From Ctena decussata (lineage: Eukaryota > Mollusca > Bivalvia > Lucinida > Lucinidae), in NCBI GenBank assembly GCA_963989385.1, contig OZ022508.1, positions 53,917,087 to 53,981,086 on the forward strand: a stretch of DNA of 64,000 nucleotides, given 5' to 3'. Under the pieces are notes generated by a model. The model searched no databases. It was not told the origin of the DNA and saw only the letters and a program-made list of their open reading frames with translations. Below are positions 23,782 through 32,172 of the stretch, piece by piece. The translations under genes and the position numbers were made by a program. The stretch's first letter is position 1; each line of letters opens with the position of its first letter.

Positions 23782-25622
23782 ACTATTCTATGTGCTATAT
23801 ATAACTCGACAGCCAGGCATATGCCTGTTACTGCGTGGCGGTTCTATCAGATGGCTTAGGGAAGTTTGTCTTTAATATTTTTGATTCTGTTACTGAGAAG
23901 GGGGCATACGCCGAGCTATATAAAGATGTGTTGGTCATTTATCTATAGATTTTTCGCTCTCCATTATATCTCTTTTCTTTCAGCTTTAGTCTAGTGTTCT
24001 GTGTTCTCTCCCCCCGCCACCCCCTGTTTTCTTGGCATTTAAACTTACTGACATCATTCATTGTGTAATGATATGATCCACCGTTTGTCATTGTAATTGC
24101 TTTGTTGATACCTCATTATGTCATGTTATATGTACTTTGAGAGTAATAAAGTTAAGTTGAGTTGAGTCTTCATGACCTCATTTAGATGACTGTATATACC
24201 TATTTTTGGGCCAAAATCTTCAAAAATTCCCATGAAATCTTATGTGGTAGCATTTGCCATATTTGACCTTGCCGTAAAATGGTCAAGGTCAAGCAAAGGT
24301 AATAATTTGAACAATCATGATAACACTGGAGTACCCAATGCTATATACCAAGTTTCAAGGCCATCGGTCAACTGGTTCTGGAGAAGAAGATTTTTAAAGG
24401 TTTTTACCATATATGGGCGTTGCGGCCATGTTGGTCATGTGACCTGAACCGTTTGAACAAAATTTCATTCTCTCAAACCCTAGAGGCAAAATATGAAATT
24501 TGGTTACAATTGGCCCAGTGGCTTTGGAGAAGATTGTTTAAAAATGTCAAAATATGAGAGTTCTGGGTCAAAGGTCGAAGAATGACCTTGACCTCTTATA
24601 CTCATAAATTTTCATGTACTCAACTGCATTTACCAATTTTAGTTCTTACTCTTCAAAACTTTCCATGAAATCATATGTTCTAGCATATTCCCATATTTGA
24701 CCTTGCCGTAAAAAGGTCAAGATCAACCCAAGGTCATAATTTGAACAATCTTGATAGTACTTGAGTACTCAATGCTACATACCAAGTTTCAAGGCCATCG
24801 GTCAATTGGTTCTGGAGAAGAAGATTTTTAAAAGTTTTTACCATATATGGGCATGGTGGCCATGTGACATGGACCGTATGAATAAATTTTTGTTCCCTCA
24901 ACCCCTGGAGGCTCTATATGAAATTTGGTTTCAGTTGGCCAAATGGCTGTTGAGGAGATTGTTCGAAATTGTCAAAATATGGAAGTTCTGGGTCAAAGGT
25001 CAAAGAATGACCTTGACCTCTTATACTCATAAATCTTCACGTACTAATTAAGATGACTGTAGATACCGATTTTTAGCCCCAAATCTGCAACAGTTTCCAA
25101 GATATCTTATGTTCTAGCATTTTGCCATATAAAAGCACAAGGAAGCAAATTTGGCCTTGCCGTAAAAAAGGTCAAGGTCAACCCAAGGTCGTAATTTGAA
25201 CAACCTTGGTAGTACTCGCGTACTCAATGCTACATACCAAGTTTCAAGGCCATCGGCCTATTGGTGGCGGCCATGTTGGTCATGTGACCGGGACCATTTG
25301 AACAACTTTTTTTCGTTCCCCATTCCTCTAGAGCCATATATGAAATTTGGTTACAATTGGCCTAGCGGTTTCAGAGGAGAAGTCGTTTGAAATCGTCGAC
25401 GGACGACGACGACGGACGACGGAGCCTTACCATCCTATAAGCTCCCCCGGAGCCGCTGGCTCAGGTGAGCTAAAAATACAAATGGTTTCTCAAATTTACT
25501 TTTACATTATAGGTGAGGTTGGAGATTGGAAAAATCATTTCACAGTGGCGGAGAGTGAGCAGTTTGACAAACTCCTTGCAGAGGAATTGAAAGACAACAA
25601 ATATATGCGATGCTATTTTTAA
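9814..25622 (+). CDS. Cytosolic sulfotransferase (SULT family), six exons
   Basis: The enzyme would transfer sulfonate from PAPS to small hydroxyl or amine substrates in the cytosol; the substrate cannot be told from sequence. Exons 9814-10001, 10661-10754, 12423-12658, 13884-13984, 20236-20449 and 25513-25622 join with matching phases (1, 2, 1, 0, 1) at GT-AG sites, giving about 313 residues, the usual SULT length. Visible in order: 5'-phosphosulfate loop AYPKAGTHW (about residue 58-66), SPRVLNTHV with the catalytic His (about 111), 3'-phosphate motif RHPKDIAVSYF (about 133-143), FEDMKK, and C-terminal RKGEVGDWKNHFT continuing TVAESE, which fits the KxxxTVxxxE dimer motif. No signal peptide or membrane segment is seen. 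A one-base frame break lies in the A8 run at 9913-9920: the N-terminal frame (MKCKEITD...) and the frame from ATG 9923 differ by one base. It could be an assembly error, a real lesion, or use of ATG 9923. Confidence 0.9.
10661..10754 (+). CDS. SULT exon 2 (GTHWVWEIV)
   Basis: Acceptor ctcctttcag|GA; the exon opens by completing Gly and continues THWVWEIVSMVVKGTAEYEG, the helix after the PAPS loop. Donor CA|GTAAGT at 10755, phase 2. Length 94 bases. Confidence 0.9.
11470..11652. mobile_element. Foldback MITE in SULT intron 2
   Basis: Near-perfect long palindrome. The left arm, with agctctagcagtgaattg, gagtaataattcactgttt and gtcagttgtaaagtagat, returns as reverse complement after a short centre near 11555 (gagcgtggagcgcgag). 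No coding content. Confidence 0.85.
12011..12343. mobile_element. Foldback MITE with 5-bp TSD in SULT intron 2
   Basis: Both ends start CACAGGGTATAATCGATTCC, and the arms are inverted over about 150 bases. They contain repeated cttcctgccgagactgtcc modules in both orientations. It is flanked by the direct repeat TTTAT (12006-12010 and 12344-12348), a 5-bp target site duplication. The reading frames at 11961-12381 on both strands are translations of these modules. It ends 80 bases before exon 3. Confidence 0.85.
12423..12658 (+). CDS. SULT exon 3 (catalytic His and 3'-phosphate motif)
   Basis: Acceptor aatttacag|G completes a Gln. The exon encodes SPRVLNTHVYASDLPKQV, then KIKIIHVMRHPKDIAVSYFF, and ends TGEY|G. 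The donor is G|GTGTATGTGAG at 12659, phase 1. The reading frame that runs on past 12659 to 12849 is intron. Confidence 0.9.
12659..13883 (+). other. SULT intron 3
   Basis: Unique-looking AT-rich intron. No repeat family of this window and no RNA gene were recognised in it. The 108-residue frame on the minus strand is judged chance. Confidence 0.6.
13884..13984 (+). CDS. SULT exon 4 (FRYWKEM ... FEDMKK)
   Basis: Acceptor catttacag|AT at 13884 and donor AAGAAG|GTAAGT at 13985, phase 0 out. Encodes LIVSMFRYWKEMETFAEE through LCFEDMKK, matching the SULT segment that ends in the YEDMKK motif. Confidence 0.85.
14948..18774 (+). mobile_element. Tandem-core TIR element, ~455-bp units (copy C, SULT intron 4)
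   Basis: Ends: aacaagagg...cctgtagctcacctga on the left and caggtgagctaaaaat on the right, the same ends as copies A and B. Inside are about eight units. The anchor catttgtataaactatgatg occurs near 15256, 15731, 16177, 16632, 17091, 17545, 17999 and 18454, a steady 446-475 bases. Each unit has TGACCTTGACCTT, tatgggcatggcggccatc and caatcggcccagtggtttc. A (GACGAC)n-like tract precedes the right end. No transposase is encoded. Frames on both strands (for example 14765-15181, 16174-16422, 16674-17051) are repeat translations. Confidence 0.85.
17091..18595 (+). repeat. Near-identical 454-455-bp tandem units
   Basis: Three consecutive units starting at 17091, 17545 and 17999, plus part of a fourth from 18454, are almost base-identical. 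Differences are mainly a T3/T4 run in ggccttt(t)ggttctgg and a few substitutions in the first unit. The outer units of the same element differ at many positions. This marks a recent local amplification. Confidence 0.8.
18775..20235 (+). other. Rest of SULT intron 4
   Basis: AT-rich sequence without a recognised repeat. A 115-residue frame on the minus strand (19019-19366) has no recognisable domain and no supporting context. A short hairpin-like aaagcttcttcggagcttt lies near 19536. Confidence 0.5.
20236..20449 (+). CDS. SULT exon 5 (FLNKHLSKETIENI ... FFRKG)
   Basis: Acceptor ttgtttcag|AATCTT. Encodes VVEKVAEFLNKHLSKETIEN, then CSFPNLKAAD, and ends HEKTPFFRK with the first base of Gly. Donor G|GTACATT at 20450, phase 1. 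This is the conserved SULT stretch from the FLg helix to the RKG loop that binds PAPS. Confidence 0.9.
20561..20785. mobile_element. MITE of the GAGCCGCGACACGAC family (copy 2, SULT intron 5)
   Basis: Left end gagccgggacacgacaaaac, right end tttctcgtgttttggctta, with inner gatcagcctgggcatccgc and its inverted partner. More diverged than copies at 7994 and 44343. Confidence 0.75.
20929..21709. mobile_element. Non-autonomous mariner-type element, 781 bp
   Basis: Inverted terminal repeats CGAGGGGCGTTCGAAAAGTA, continuing atgcaaatg, at both ends are identical over about 29 bases and flanked by TA on each side (20927-20928, 21710-21711), the target duplication of Tc1/mariner elements. The ggcgttcgaaaagta motif is mariner-like. 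The 781-bp interior has no transposase frame and no recognisable D,D(34)D piece, so it depends on a transposase made elsewhere. It lies in SULT intron 5. Confidence 0.85.
22142..22212 (+). tRNA. tRNA-Gly-like sequence, probable pseudogene
   Basis: The 5' half matches metazoan tRNA-Gly closely (gcgtcggtggttcagtggta, then gaattctcgcc). The Pol III A box (TGGTTCAGTGG) and B box (GGTTCGAATCC) are intact, and a T8 run follows. The anticodon loop reads CGTCCGT, so the usual U33 is lost; the triplet at the anticodon position is TCC. The 3' acceptor strand acggaac does not pair properly with gcgtcgg. It may be transcribed, but it is unlikely to be a working tRNA. Confidence 0.7.
22215..22222 (+). terminator. 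Pol III T8 terminator after the tRNA-Gly-like sequence
   Basis: Eight T residues two bases after the tRNA-like 3' end, the usual RNA polymerase III stop. Confidence 0.6.
22927..22999 (-). pseudogene. tRNA-derived sequence (SINE head or tRNA pseudogene)
   Basis: On the minus strand the segment reads agccctgatagctcagtagg, with a good A box (TAGCTCAGTAGG), and later cgtttaagacccgc at the B-box position, which is degenerate. Stem pairing is incomplete. It sits just left of element B. Confidence 0.5.
23694..24166 (+). mobile_element. Insertion inside element B, with (TC)n and TTGAG tail
   Basis: Element B breaks off after gacctcttgtactcataa and resumes at tcttcatgacctca. The insert contains a long (TC)n tract at about 23738-23778 and ends aataaagttaagttgagttg, a short tandem (TTGAG) tail of the type seen on SINEs or LINEs. 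The junctions are approximate and no clear target duplication was identified. Confidence 0.6.
23738..23778 (+). repeat. (TC)n microsatellite
   Basis: Imperfect then perfect TC dinucleotide run, about 40 bases, inside the insertion in element B. Confidence 0.9.
25513..25622 (+). CDS. SULT exon 6 (GDWKNHFTV, C-terminus)
   Basis: Acceptor cattatag|GT completes Gly; then EVGDWKNHFTVAESEQFDKL and a short tail ending MRCYF with TAA at 25620-25622. The acceptor lies only 36 bases after the end of the repeat element at 23114-25476. Confidence 0.9.
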
Positions 25623-25647
25623 ACACCAGCTGTGTTGATGCAGTTTC

Positions 25648-25653
25648 AATAAA
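25648..25653 (+). terminator. Polyadenylation signal AATAAA of the SULT gene
   Basis: AATAAA 25 bases after the stop codon, followed by a T-rich stretch. It implies a very short 3' UTR. Confidence 0.6.
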
Positions 25654-25765
25654 TATTTTCGAGTGTTTTTCACAATAGCACCGCCTCATAAGAACGCTCC
25701 TCTGAAGTATATAGAGAATATTTACTTTTTTGAGGTAATACCAAATATATTTTATCGATCGTGTT

Positions 25766-25817
25766 GAAAATATCAGCAATTTCACGATTGCCCACTCGTG
25801 AAATTGCTGATATTTTC
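25766..25817. repeat. Perfect 22-bp hairpin
   Basis: GAAAATATCAGCAATTTCAC plus GA, an 8-base loop (ttgcccac), then the exact complement. It lies about 115 bases after the SULT polyadenylation signal. It may be the core of a small foldback element. Confidence 0.85.
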
Positions 25818-26330
25818 CCACACAAGCGATGAAACATTTTTGGAATTTACCGAAAAAAAAGTATTTTTTTTTAATTTTTAAAACAGACCGCTTCACTAAT
25901 AACTTTGTTTTCATAATCATTTCTCGTTAATTTTACTTGTGTCGGCGCGTTAAGTGCGTATAATATTGGGTGCAAACACAGTTTACATCTACAAAATTGT
26001 TAATACATGTAATATCATTTTAATGAATGAATGAAAAGAAATCGGCGATTTAAGAAAGCCGCTTGCAGCTGCCGTCGGACTCACGTTGCGTGCAAATTAG
26101 CGGTACTCCAGCTCAAAAAGTGACGTCAAAGTGTGACTTCATTTCATGATTGGGCGTGCTTACGTCCGAAGCATAATATCAGATGAGAACGCTGCATTTC
26201 AGACCTTTTCGGAAAGAAATTACACCCAAAGTTGTCAAAAATAGCCGCGGTTAGCTACAATTAAAAAATATAAATCGTATCAGTCACTAGTGATATGCAT
26301 TGAATTCACTGCTAAGTATAAATTAATATA

Positions 26331-26462
26331 CAATTATTGACTATAGAGGCATTGGATATAATGTGATATTCACCAAATAATACCAATATTGACCGAGGCG
26401 ACAATATTGGTATTCTCTGGTGAATATCACATCAATTCCAATGGCTCCATAGTCAACAATTG
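26331..26462. mobile_element. Foldback MITE, ~60-bp arms
   Basis: Left arm caattattgactatagaggc ... gtgatattcaccaaataata ... caatattg; the centre is accgaggcga; the right arm is the reverse complement with a few mismatches, ending ccatagtcaacaattg. No coding content. Confidence 0.85.
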
Positions 26463-26889
26463 TTATATTATATAACAAGTACAAAAATCATTATTTATTT
26501 TCAGTTAGGCTTGCAAAATCTACTTTTGTTGCTTGGCTTGCTCTCATCTGTCATCCGCCATGTTTGTTGTGTGTGATAGCGTTTCTCAATATAGTGTTTA
26601 AGGCATACACCAGAAATATGAAAGCAGTCGAACTTGGCTTTTTCACTGTTGATTTCTCCAGCACGCTATCCAAATTTAAAAACTAAGATTCAATGTAAAA
26701 ATCCCAGGCCAGTGAATATAGCAATATATTGAATGGGTTGAACTCGGATCTGAGCCAATGAAAAATGCTTTATTTATGGGTTATATAATAAAAAAAACTT
26801 TAAAACCAAATGGCAATACTGTCAGCGAAACGTAATGTCTATGGTGCAACGTCGTTCTACGAAAAGAGCTCTCTGAGACGCCCAGGTTT

Positions 26890-27365
26890 ATGGTGCTGCT
26901 TTGTTTTGATTTTGTTTTTTTGGGGTGTTTTGGGTTTAGCGACCGTTTGAGACATTGTTTCAGTTTATATCGGGACGTCTCTCAGTTTTTTTATTGTTTT
27001 GGGTTTAACGACCCTTTGAGACAGTATTTTAGTCTATATTGCGCCGTCTTCCAGAGAAAGGGAGACAGAAGAGAAACGATAGACCAGAGAAAAATGTCCA
27101 AACAACTCCCACCCGCAGCTAGTGCAAGCACAGTAGGCCCTTGTCCTACGATGTTCCAAATCAGTAGGACGTCCCGGCACTGGAAGTTATACGCACCACC
27201 CAACGACAGGGAGACGGAGAAAGTAAATAGAAATGATAGGCGAGAGAAATAACTTCTAAACAACCACATTCGCACCAACTGCAAGCACAATAGGCCCTTT
27301 GCATACTTTTATCCGAATCAGTAGGACACCCCGGCACTGAAAGTAATCTAGCACCATCGCCCGAC
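26890..27365. repeat. Dispersed repeat (GTTTAACGACCCTTTGAGACAG family)
   Basis: Two short head units (gggtttagcgaccgtttgag at about 26933 and gggtttaacgaccctttgag at about 27000) lead into a body with cagtaggacgtcccggcact and gcacca(c/t)cg blocks, each present twice (about 27160 and 27320). Related pieces lie at 27735-27830, 39490-39745 and 61864-61930. The reading frames of about 100 residues on both strands follow the repeat. Confidence 0.6.
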
Positions 27366-27734
27366 CCGACCTTTAGCGCCTCGTTTTGAAAATTTCATGT
27401 TGATCTAGCTGTTGATATAACCAGATGCCTTAGATAGATAACTGCATTTTGAGAATTTCGTCTTTGTCATTCGTCTTTTACAGCAGTGGGTAAAATACAG
27501 TATTCTGTATGATGTTACTAAGGCAGGTGTATTTCCACTGAATTTAATTTCTATCATATTTACTGTATTTGTTTGGTTGTAAGGCAGAAGATTTTCCCTT
27601 CCAAGACAATCCCAAAATCCAGAACTATCTTAGAACGATATAGATATTAAAGATTGATCTGGAAAGAAAAGCCATTATGATAGCATACTGATTTAGATTT
27701 TGTAGGGCCTTACTAGAGAGGAGATAGCCCCGTC

Positions 27735-27830
27735 TAACAACCGATTGGTCGGTTGGTTGTTTGGGATTTAACGGCCCTTTTTGACAGTGATTCAGTCTAT
27801 ATCGGGCGGTCATCTAGAGGGACTGAAATT
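27735..27830 (+). repeat. Fragment of the same dispersed repeat family
   Basis: The words tttgggatttaacggccctt, gacagtgattcagtctatat and cgggcggtc match the head of the 26890-27365 repeat. Confidence 0.6.
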
Positions 27831-28978
27831 CGACTCTGATTTTGAACTAGTTACCTAGTACTCTTACACCACTTAAAGACAGGGATGGTACTATATAAGA
27901 AGGATTAACTTCCATAGTGTCATTCACCTTACCTTATAATTGGACGGACACACGGCGCCAAGTGTGTGCAACTATGGCTACGTTCCGCTGAGCCAACGTC
28001 GATAGGAGAATTGAACTGAACTGAACAGTGTCATTCTGTCTCTTGATCACATAGTGTCAACACCTCCAATCGGCCAATAAAATCATCTTGACTGTTAATT
28101 CTGGACCACTGATTGGTTGAATAATTTTCATACCATAACCTTTACAGGTAACATTGCTATATGCTGGGAACCAGACCCCCGACAGAGAAGTCCTTCTTAA
28201 AAACTTAAAAAGAAATTACTCTAGCACTTACAGAACGTGCTGCATATTATTTTCTTTTAGTAGACCCTAGGAAAAAGAGCTTTAAATACCAGGATAAAAT
28301 CTGTTGTGTTACCAATGACAGCCTTTAAAAACGGAAGCCGTTCTGTTTTCAGCTTCAAGTGGTCAGTACGACCGATTTTGCGTCTATGTTCCGAAATTCC
28401 TTTTTGTTACAGCCAAGTATCTGTCCAACAGTGACAGATCCGAGGCTTGCTTACTACACGTACTATACTTATCAAAATGCCATAGACCACATGTCATTCG
28501 ACCTTTGACTGAAGTCGAAACAGGGACAAACTCTGTCAAAAATAGCACAGTGAAATTCTCATACTCATCTTCTAATCATGGTGAATTCACCCACATAGTT
28601 TAAAACGAATCCGATGAAAATATGCAAATCCGACGAAACAATGTCAGTACTAACGCACACAATGTATATCGACGGCTCAGCACAAGATTATGCAAACTCA
28701 CTTTTTTTTCACAATTCATTTTTTGCAGTTTTGAAAATTTCATGGTCAAATACACATTCTGTGAAAATATTAAGATTTATGGTTTTGCAAAATGTCTTTT
28801 ATTCCTAATTTAAAAATAGCCTATGTGCCAAATGAGCTAAATCTTAGCCCAAGACTAGTCTAACTACAATTAGGGGAATTTGATTTTAGAGTGCATGTCA
28901 TGCCTAAATGGCTAAATTTTCAGTTTTACAAATTGAGATACAAACTCTTATTTTCTTTAACTTTTTATAGCTTTATGT

Positions 28979-29519
28979 ACACTCAGCAAAATTTCTAATT
29001 GGTCAGTTTTCTAATATGCAGAAATATGATTTTTAAACTGTATTTTTGAATATAATTATGATCAAAATTTTGGACTGTTATCTACTTATTAAAAGTCAAT
29101 GTTATAATCGAAACTTTATTGTCGTATTAGAGTTATGACCCCTTCTATCTAAACAACAGAATGCGTTGAAAACACAGACAGCTGCATCAATCTTCCACAA
29201 AAGCATGATATTTGAGAAGTAAATAAAGTTTTTCATCATAAAAACATGAGGTTTGTTTTTAGTCTTCATGCATTTTTCAGCTGTATTAATTTTAATATTG
29301 ACGTTTTCAAATTACCTCCCTTTCAATGTTTATGTAAATCCTAATAAACGCCTCGAATTGATGTAAATCATTTTGCAAAAGCATGAGCGCTTGTGCTGCT
29401 TGTAAAATACAAGAATATCTGTATATTTGTCCGTCCTAGTTGGTAGCCAGGCTAATCTTAATCTGCTTAAGGGTTAAATCTATGGCAAAAAGTGACCAAT
29501 TAGAAATTTTGTTTAGTGT
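28979..29519. mobile_element. 541-bp TIR element
   Basis: Inverted ends ACACTcAGCAAAATTTCTAA, continuing ttggtca, at 28979 and its complement at 29519: about 27 bases with a few mismatches. There is no coding frame. It abuts the 3' side of the Penelope-like element and may be its non-coding end or a separate MITE. Confidence 0.65.
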
Positions 29520-30148
29520 ATAGTGTTTTCTTTACAAGTAAAAAGTATGCAAAGACCAGGAACTGAAACAATCAAAATCCAAATCCAGCCCTCAAACCAT
29601 AGTTGGAAACAACTAAGATTACAAATAATCAAGATACAGAGAACATATGGCCAACCGAGTGAGCAGCTTGTTCCCAAAAGGTGGCCACTCAGCAACCCAA
29701 ACCGAACCAAAAATAATAATAACATACATAAGGTAAAACATCACAGAAACTCTGACACCAAAAACAGGCAACAAAGACCCACAACAGAACTACCGCCTTG
29801 GAACGGTCAGTAATGAATTACTGGGGGGCTTAAATCGATTTTACAGGCCCAACCTCACCCTCAGTTTCTGAAGTGGTACAAAACATTTAGTTGGTTGTTC
29901 GGTTCGCATGATAACCCTCTAACTCGTCAATGAATCATCACGGTAAACACATAAATCAAATTTCAACACCATGAAGAAGCAAAGACGAGGACTCAACAGA
30001 TACAACGGGCCGTCTGACAGGTGGAGATCCCTGTCCTGCCAAACAACCCCACTAGAAATCTGAAGCAAAAGAAGGTCACCAGTTGAGCCCCGGTGGACCA
30101 AGCAACAGACAAAAAGGCTCCGGTCCCAACCAACTAAAATATATAGCT

Positions 30149-32035
30149 TTAGGTCGGGGCCATCATAGAGTCTGACGACCGATCCCCCGGTGTGCAATTA
30201 AAGAGTGCAGCAAAGCTATCAACCGTGATTGGGTTAATCACTAAGCATGCAGACTGTCGCATAACATTTAAATTATAGCCAATACGTTTGTGACGTATTA
30301 TTATTTTTCGGAATTGATCAGAAAAATCAGTCCTACCCTTAATCTTTTTGAATTTGTATACTAAGTCACCATAAAATTCTGGTTCCGATAGGCCTTGGTG
30401 TGAAAGAAATTTTAATCCGACATCAAATTTTGAAACCAATTCATGGTGTCTGCGATAGAATTTAGAAAAAGCCTTTCTAAGCTTATGATACCGATAGCCC
30501 TGTTGAAGAAGTTTAGCAGTTAAACATTTATTACGAGCATTAAAGTCATCTACATGACTACACACTCTAGCAAATTTTATAAGTTGAGAAATATACACTC
30601 CATAAGAGGGACGACGTGGAACGTCACCATCCAAAAATGGAAAATTAACTATATCAAAGTCAAAGTCATCACGTTTATCATAAATTTTAGAAGATACAAA
30701 ACCGTTAGAAATAGATAGATGTAAATCCAAAAAGGGGGCCTCGGTATCTGAAGTATTAGCTTTATTCAATTTAAGTTCAGGTGGGTAAATTTGGTTAACC
30801 ATGCTTTCAAAATAAGGATTATCAATATTCAGAAGATCGTCTAAATATCTAGAGGTTGAGTTAAATGCCTCAATGATATCAGCTTGATTATCAACAGAAA
30901 GAGAAGTCATGAAATCTCTTTCATAACAAAATAAAAACAAATCGGCCACAAGAGGAGCACAATTTGTACCCATCGGAATACCAACAATTTGTCTGTATAA
31001 CTTATTACCAAATCTGATGTAAATATTATCTAAGAGATATGATAAGGCGTCACATACATTCTGACATGACCAAAGACTATATCCTCTATATATTTTACGG
31101 TCAGTAGAAGTGAAAAACGCTTTCTTATCGTTACAGGCAATATAAAGGGTATCTTCATTTTTGGAGAACTTTTTGAAGGCCTTCTCAATCAAATCAACAA
31201 GTTTTTCCTTTATTAAATTATGGGGTAATGTGGTATAAAGAGTAGAAAAATCATAAGTGGACAAACTAGTCGCACGGAACCCTCCGGACTTCAGTTTACT
31301 AAGTACCTCACCAGAATTTTTTATAGACCAAAACATATTTTTCCCTGACCTCTCATACACTGTCTCATAGTACCAAATGACACGAGATTTCACAGCAGTG
31401 AGGCAAGAAGTTAATAATTTAGATAATTCTGTAGTAGTACAAGAGCTAGAGTTGGCAATGAATCTAGCTTTATACGGTTTTTTATGAAGCTTAGGTAACC
31501 AATACATCGTAGGAAGTTTGTCTTGGCGTTCCTTAACGTTAACAGCAAACTTTAAAGGCAAATTATTTGAGTGGCTATTAACGACAGTCTTCTCATCTGT
31601 AAAAGTCTCTTCGTAAGCCGTGGTGCCGTTAAGTTCCTGCTTCAAAGTGTTAATATAGTGCATCCGACAAACAACAACAATGTTGTTTGCGGCCTTGTCA
31701 GCAGGAACCAAAACATACTTCCTATGAAAATCCTGGATACCCTGCTTCAAATATCTAAAGGAAGATTTAGGCTTAGGAGGTAAAAGATTAGTATTGTGTG
31801 AATAAAATTTTATACGTTTATCCACAATATTAAAGATACTTAGTTTCCATTTCTTTAAAGCGTTACTTTCAACACCCTCTCGTTTACACCAACGATTACC
31901 AAAATCATTTAATGCAGATGCAATTTCTTCCCTACATCTGTTGAAATCGATATGGGAAGGGAATCTATACTTAGGACCCTTAGAAACAATGTTACGAATT
32001 CTAGAATCCGGGATGATCTTCAAATTTCCAGTCAT
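30149..32035 (-). CDS. Penelope-like reverse transcriptase, 628 codons
   Basis: An intact frame encoding an RT that would copy element RNA into DNA. Visible signatures: GNLKIIPDSRIRNIVSKGPK near the N-terminus, then VPADKAANNIVVV, then PTMYWLPKLHKKP and ARFIANSSSCTTTEL, the catalytic-domain pair GIPMGTNCAPLVADL and RYLDDLL (active-site Asp pair), then PFLDLHLSI and a basic C-terminal part. The VPADK and LPKLHK blocks are typical of Penelope-like elements. No GIY-YIG nuclease is visible in the frame, so an endonuclease-lacking or separate-ORF type is possible. The frame is open upstream of the Met to about 32090 (PSAGHV precedes it), so the true N-terminus may be further up or lost. Other RT lineages cannot be excluded. 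Confidence 0.75.
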   Translation of the reverse strand: MTGNLKIIPDSRIRNIVSKGPKYRFPSHIDFNRCREEIASALNDFGNRWCKREGVESNALKKWKLSIFNIVDKRIKFYSHNTNLLPPKPKSSFRYLKQGIQDFHRKYVLVPADKAANNIVVVCRMHYINTLKQELNGTTAYEETFTDEKTVVNSHSNNLPLKFAVNVKERQDKLPTMYWLPKLHKKPYKARFIANSSSCTTTELSKLLTSCLTAVKSRVIWYYETVYERSGKNMFWSIKNSGEVLSKLKSGGFRATSLSTYDFSTLYTTLPHNLIKEKLVDLIEKAFKKFSKNEDTLYIACNDKKAFFTSTDRKIYRGYSLWSCQNVCDALSYLLDNIYIRFGNKLYRQIVGIPMGTNCAPLVADLFLFCYERDFMTSLSVDNQADIIEAFNSTSRYLDDLLNIDNPYFESMVNQIYPPELKLNKANTSDTEAPFLDLHLSISNGFVSSKIYDKRDDFDFDIVNFPFLDGDVPRRPSYGVYISQLIKFARVCSHVDDFNARNKCLTAKLLQQGYRYHKLRKAFSKFYRRHHELVSKFDVGLKFLSHQGLSEPEFYGDLVYKFKKIKGRTDFSDQFRKIIIRHKRIGYNLNVMRQSACLVINPITVDSFAALFNCTPGDRSSDSMMAPT

Positions 32036-32172
32036 AACATGACCTGCTGATGGATAATAAATTTGGAATCTTTACAATCTCATGAATCAGGAGTATAAGT
32101 ACTCCAGTACTTAGTTTTTTCAGTAGTAACACATGAAATATTTTCATTTCAAAATATTTTCTTCATTTCTGT

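Larger units (their letters stand above)
23114..25476 (+). mobile_element. Tandem-core TIR element, ~450-bp units (copy B, SULT intron 5)
   Basis: Reverse orientation of copy A. It starts aaaacaagagggccatgagg and ends ggctcaggtgagctaaaaa. The internal repeats tcaaggccatcggtcaa and gaatgaccttgacctctta recur about every 450 bases (near 24356 and 24790, and in shorter form near 25240). It is interrupted by an insertion at about 23694-24166. Its right end lies 36 bases from the exon 6 acceptor, so the polypyrimidine region of that acceptor is the only unique sequence between them. Confidence 0.8.

Noticed and set aside
30149..32035. RT as part of a non-LTR (LINE) element
   Set aside because: The VPADK and LPKLHK blocks and YLDD active site do not fit LINE RTs, which usually have FADD and an AP endonuclease; Penelope-like is the better fit.
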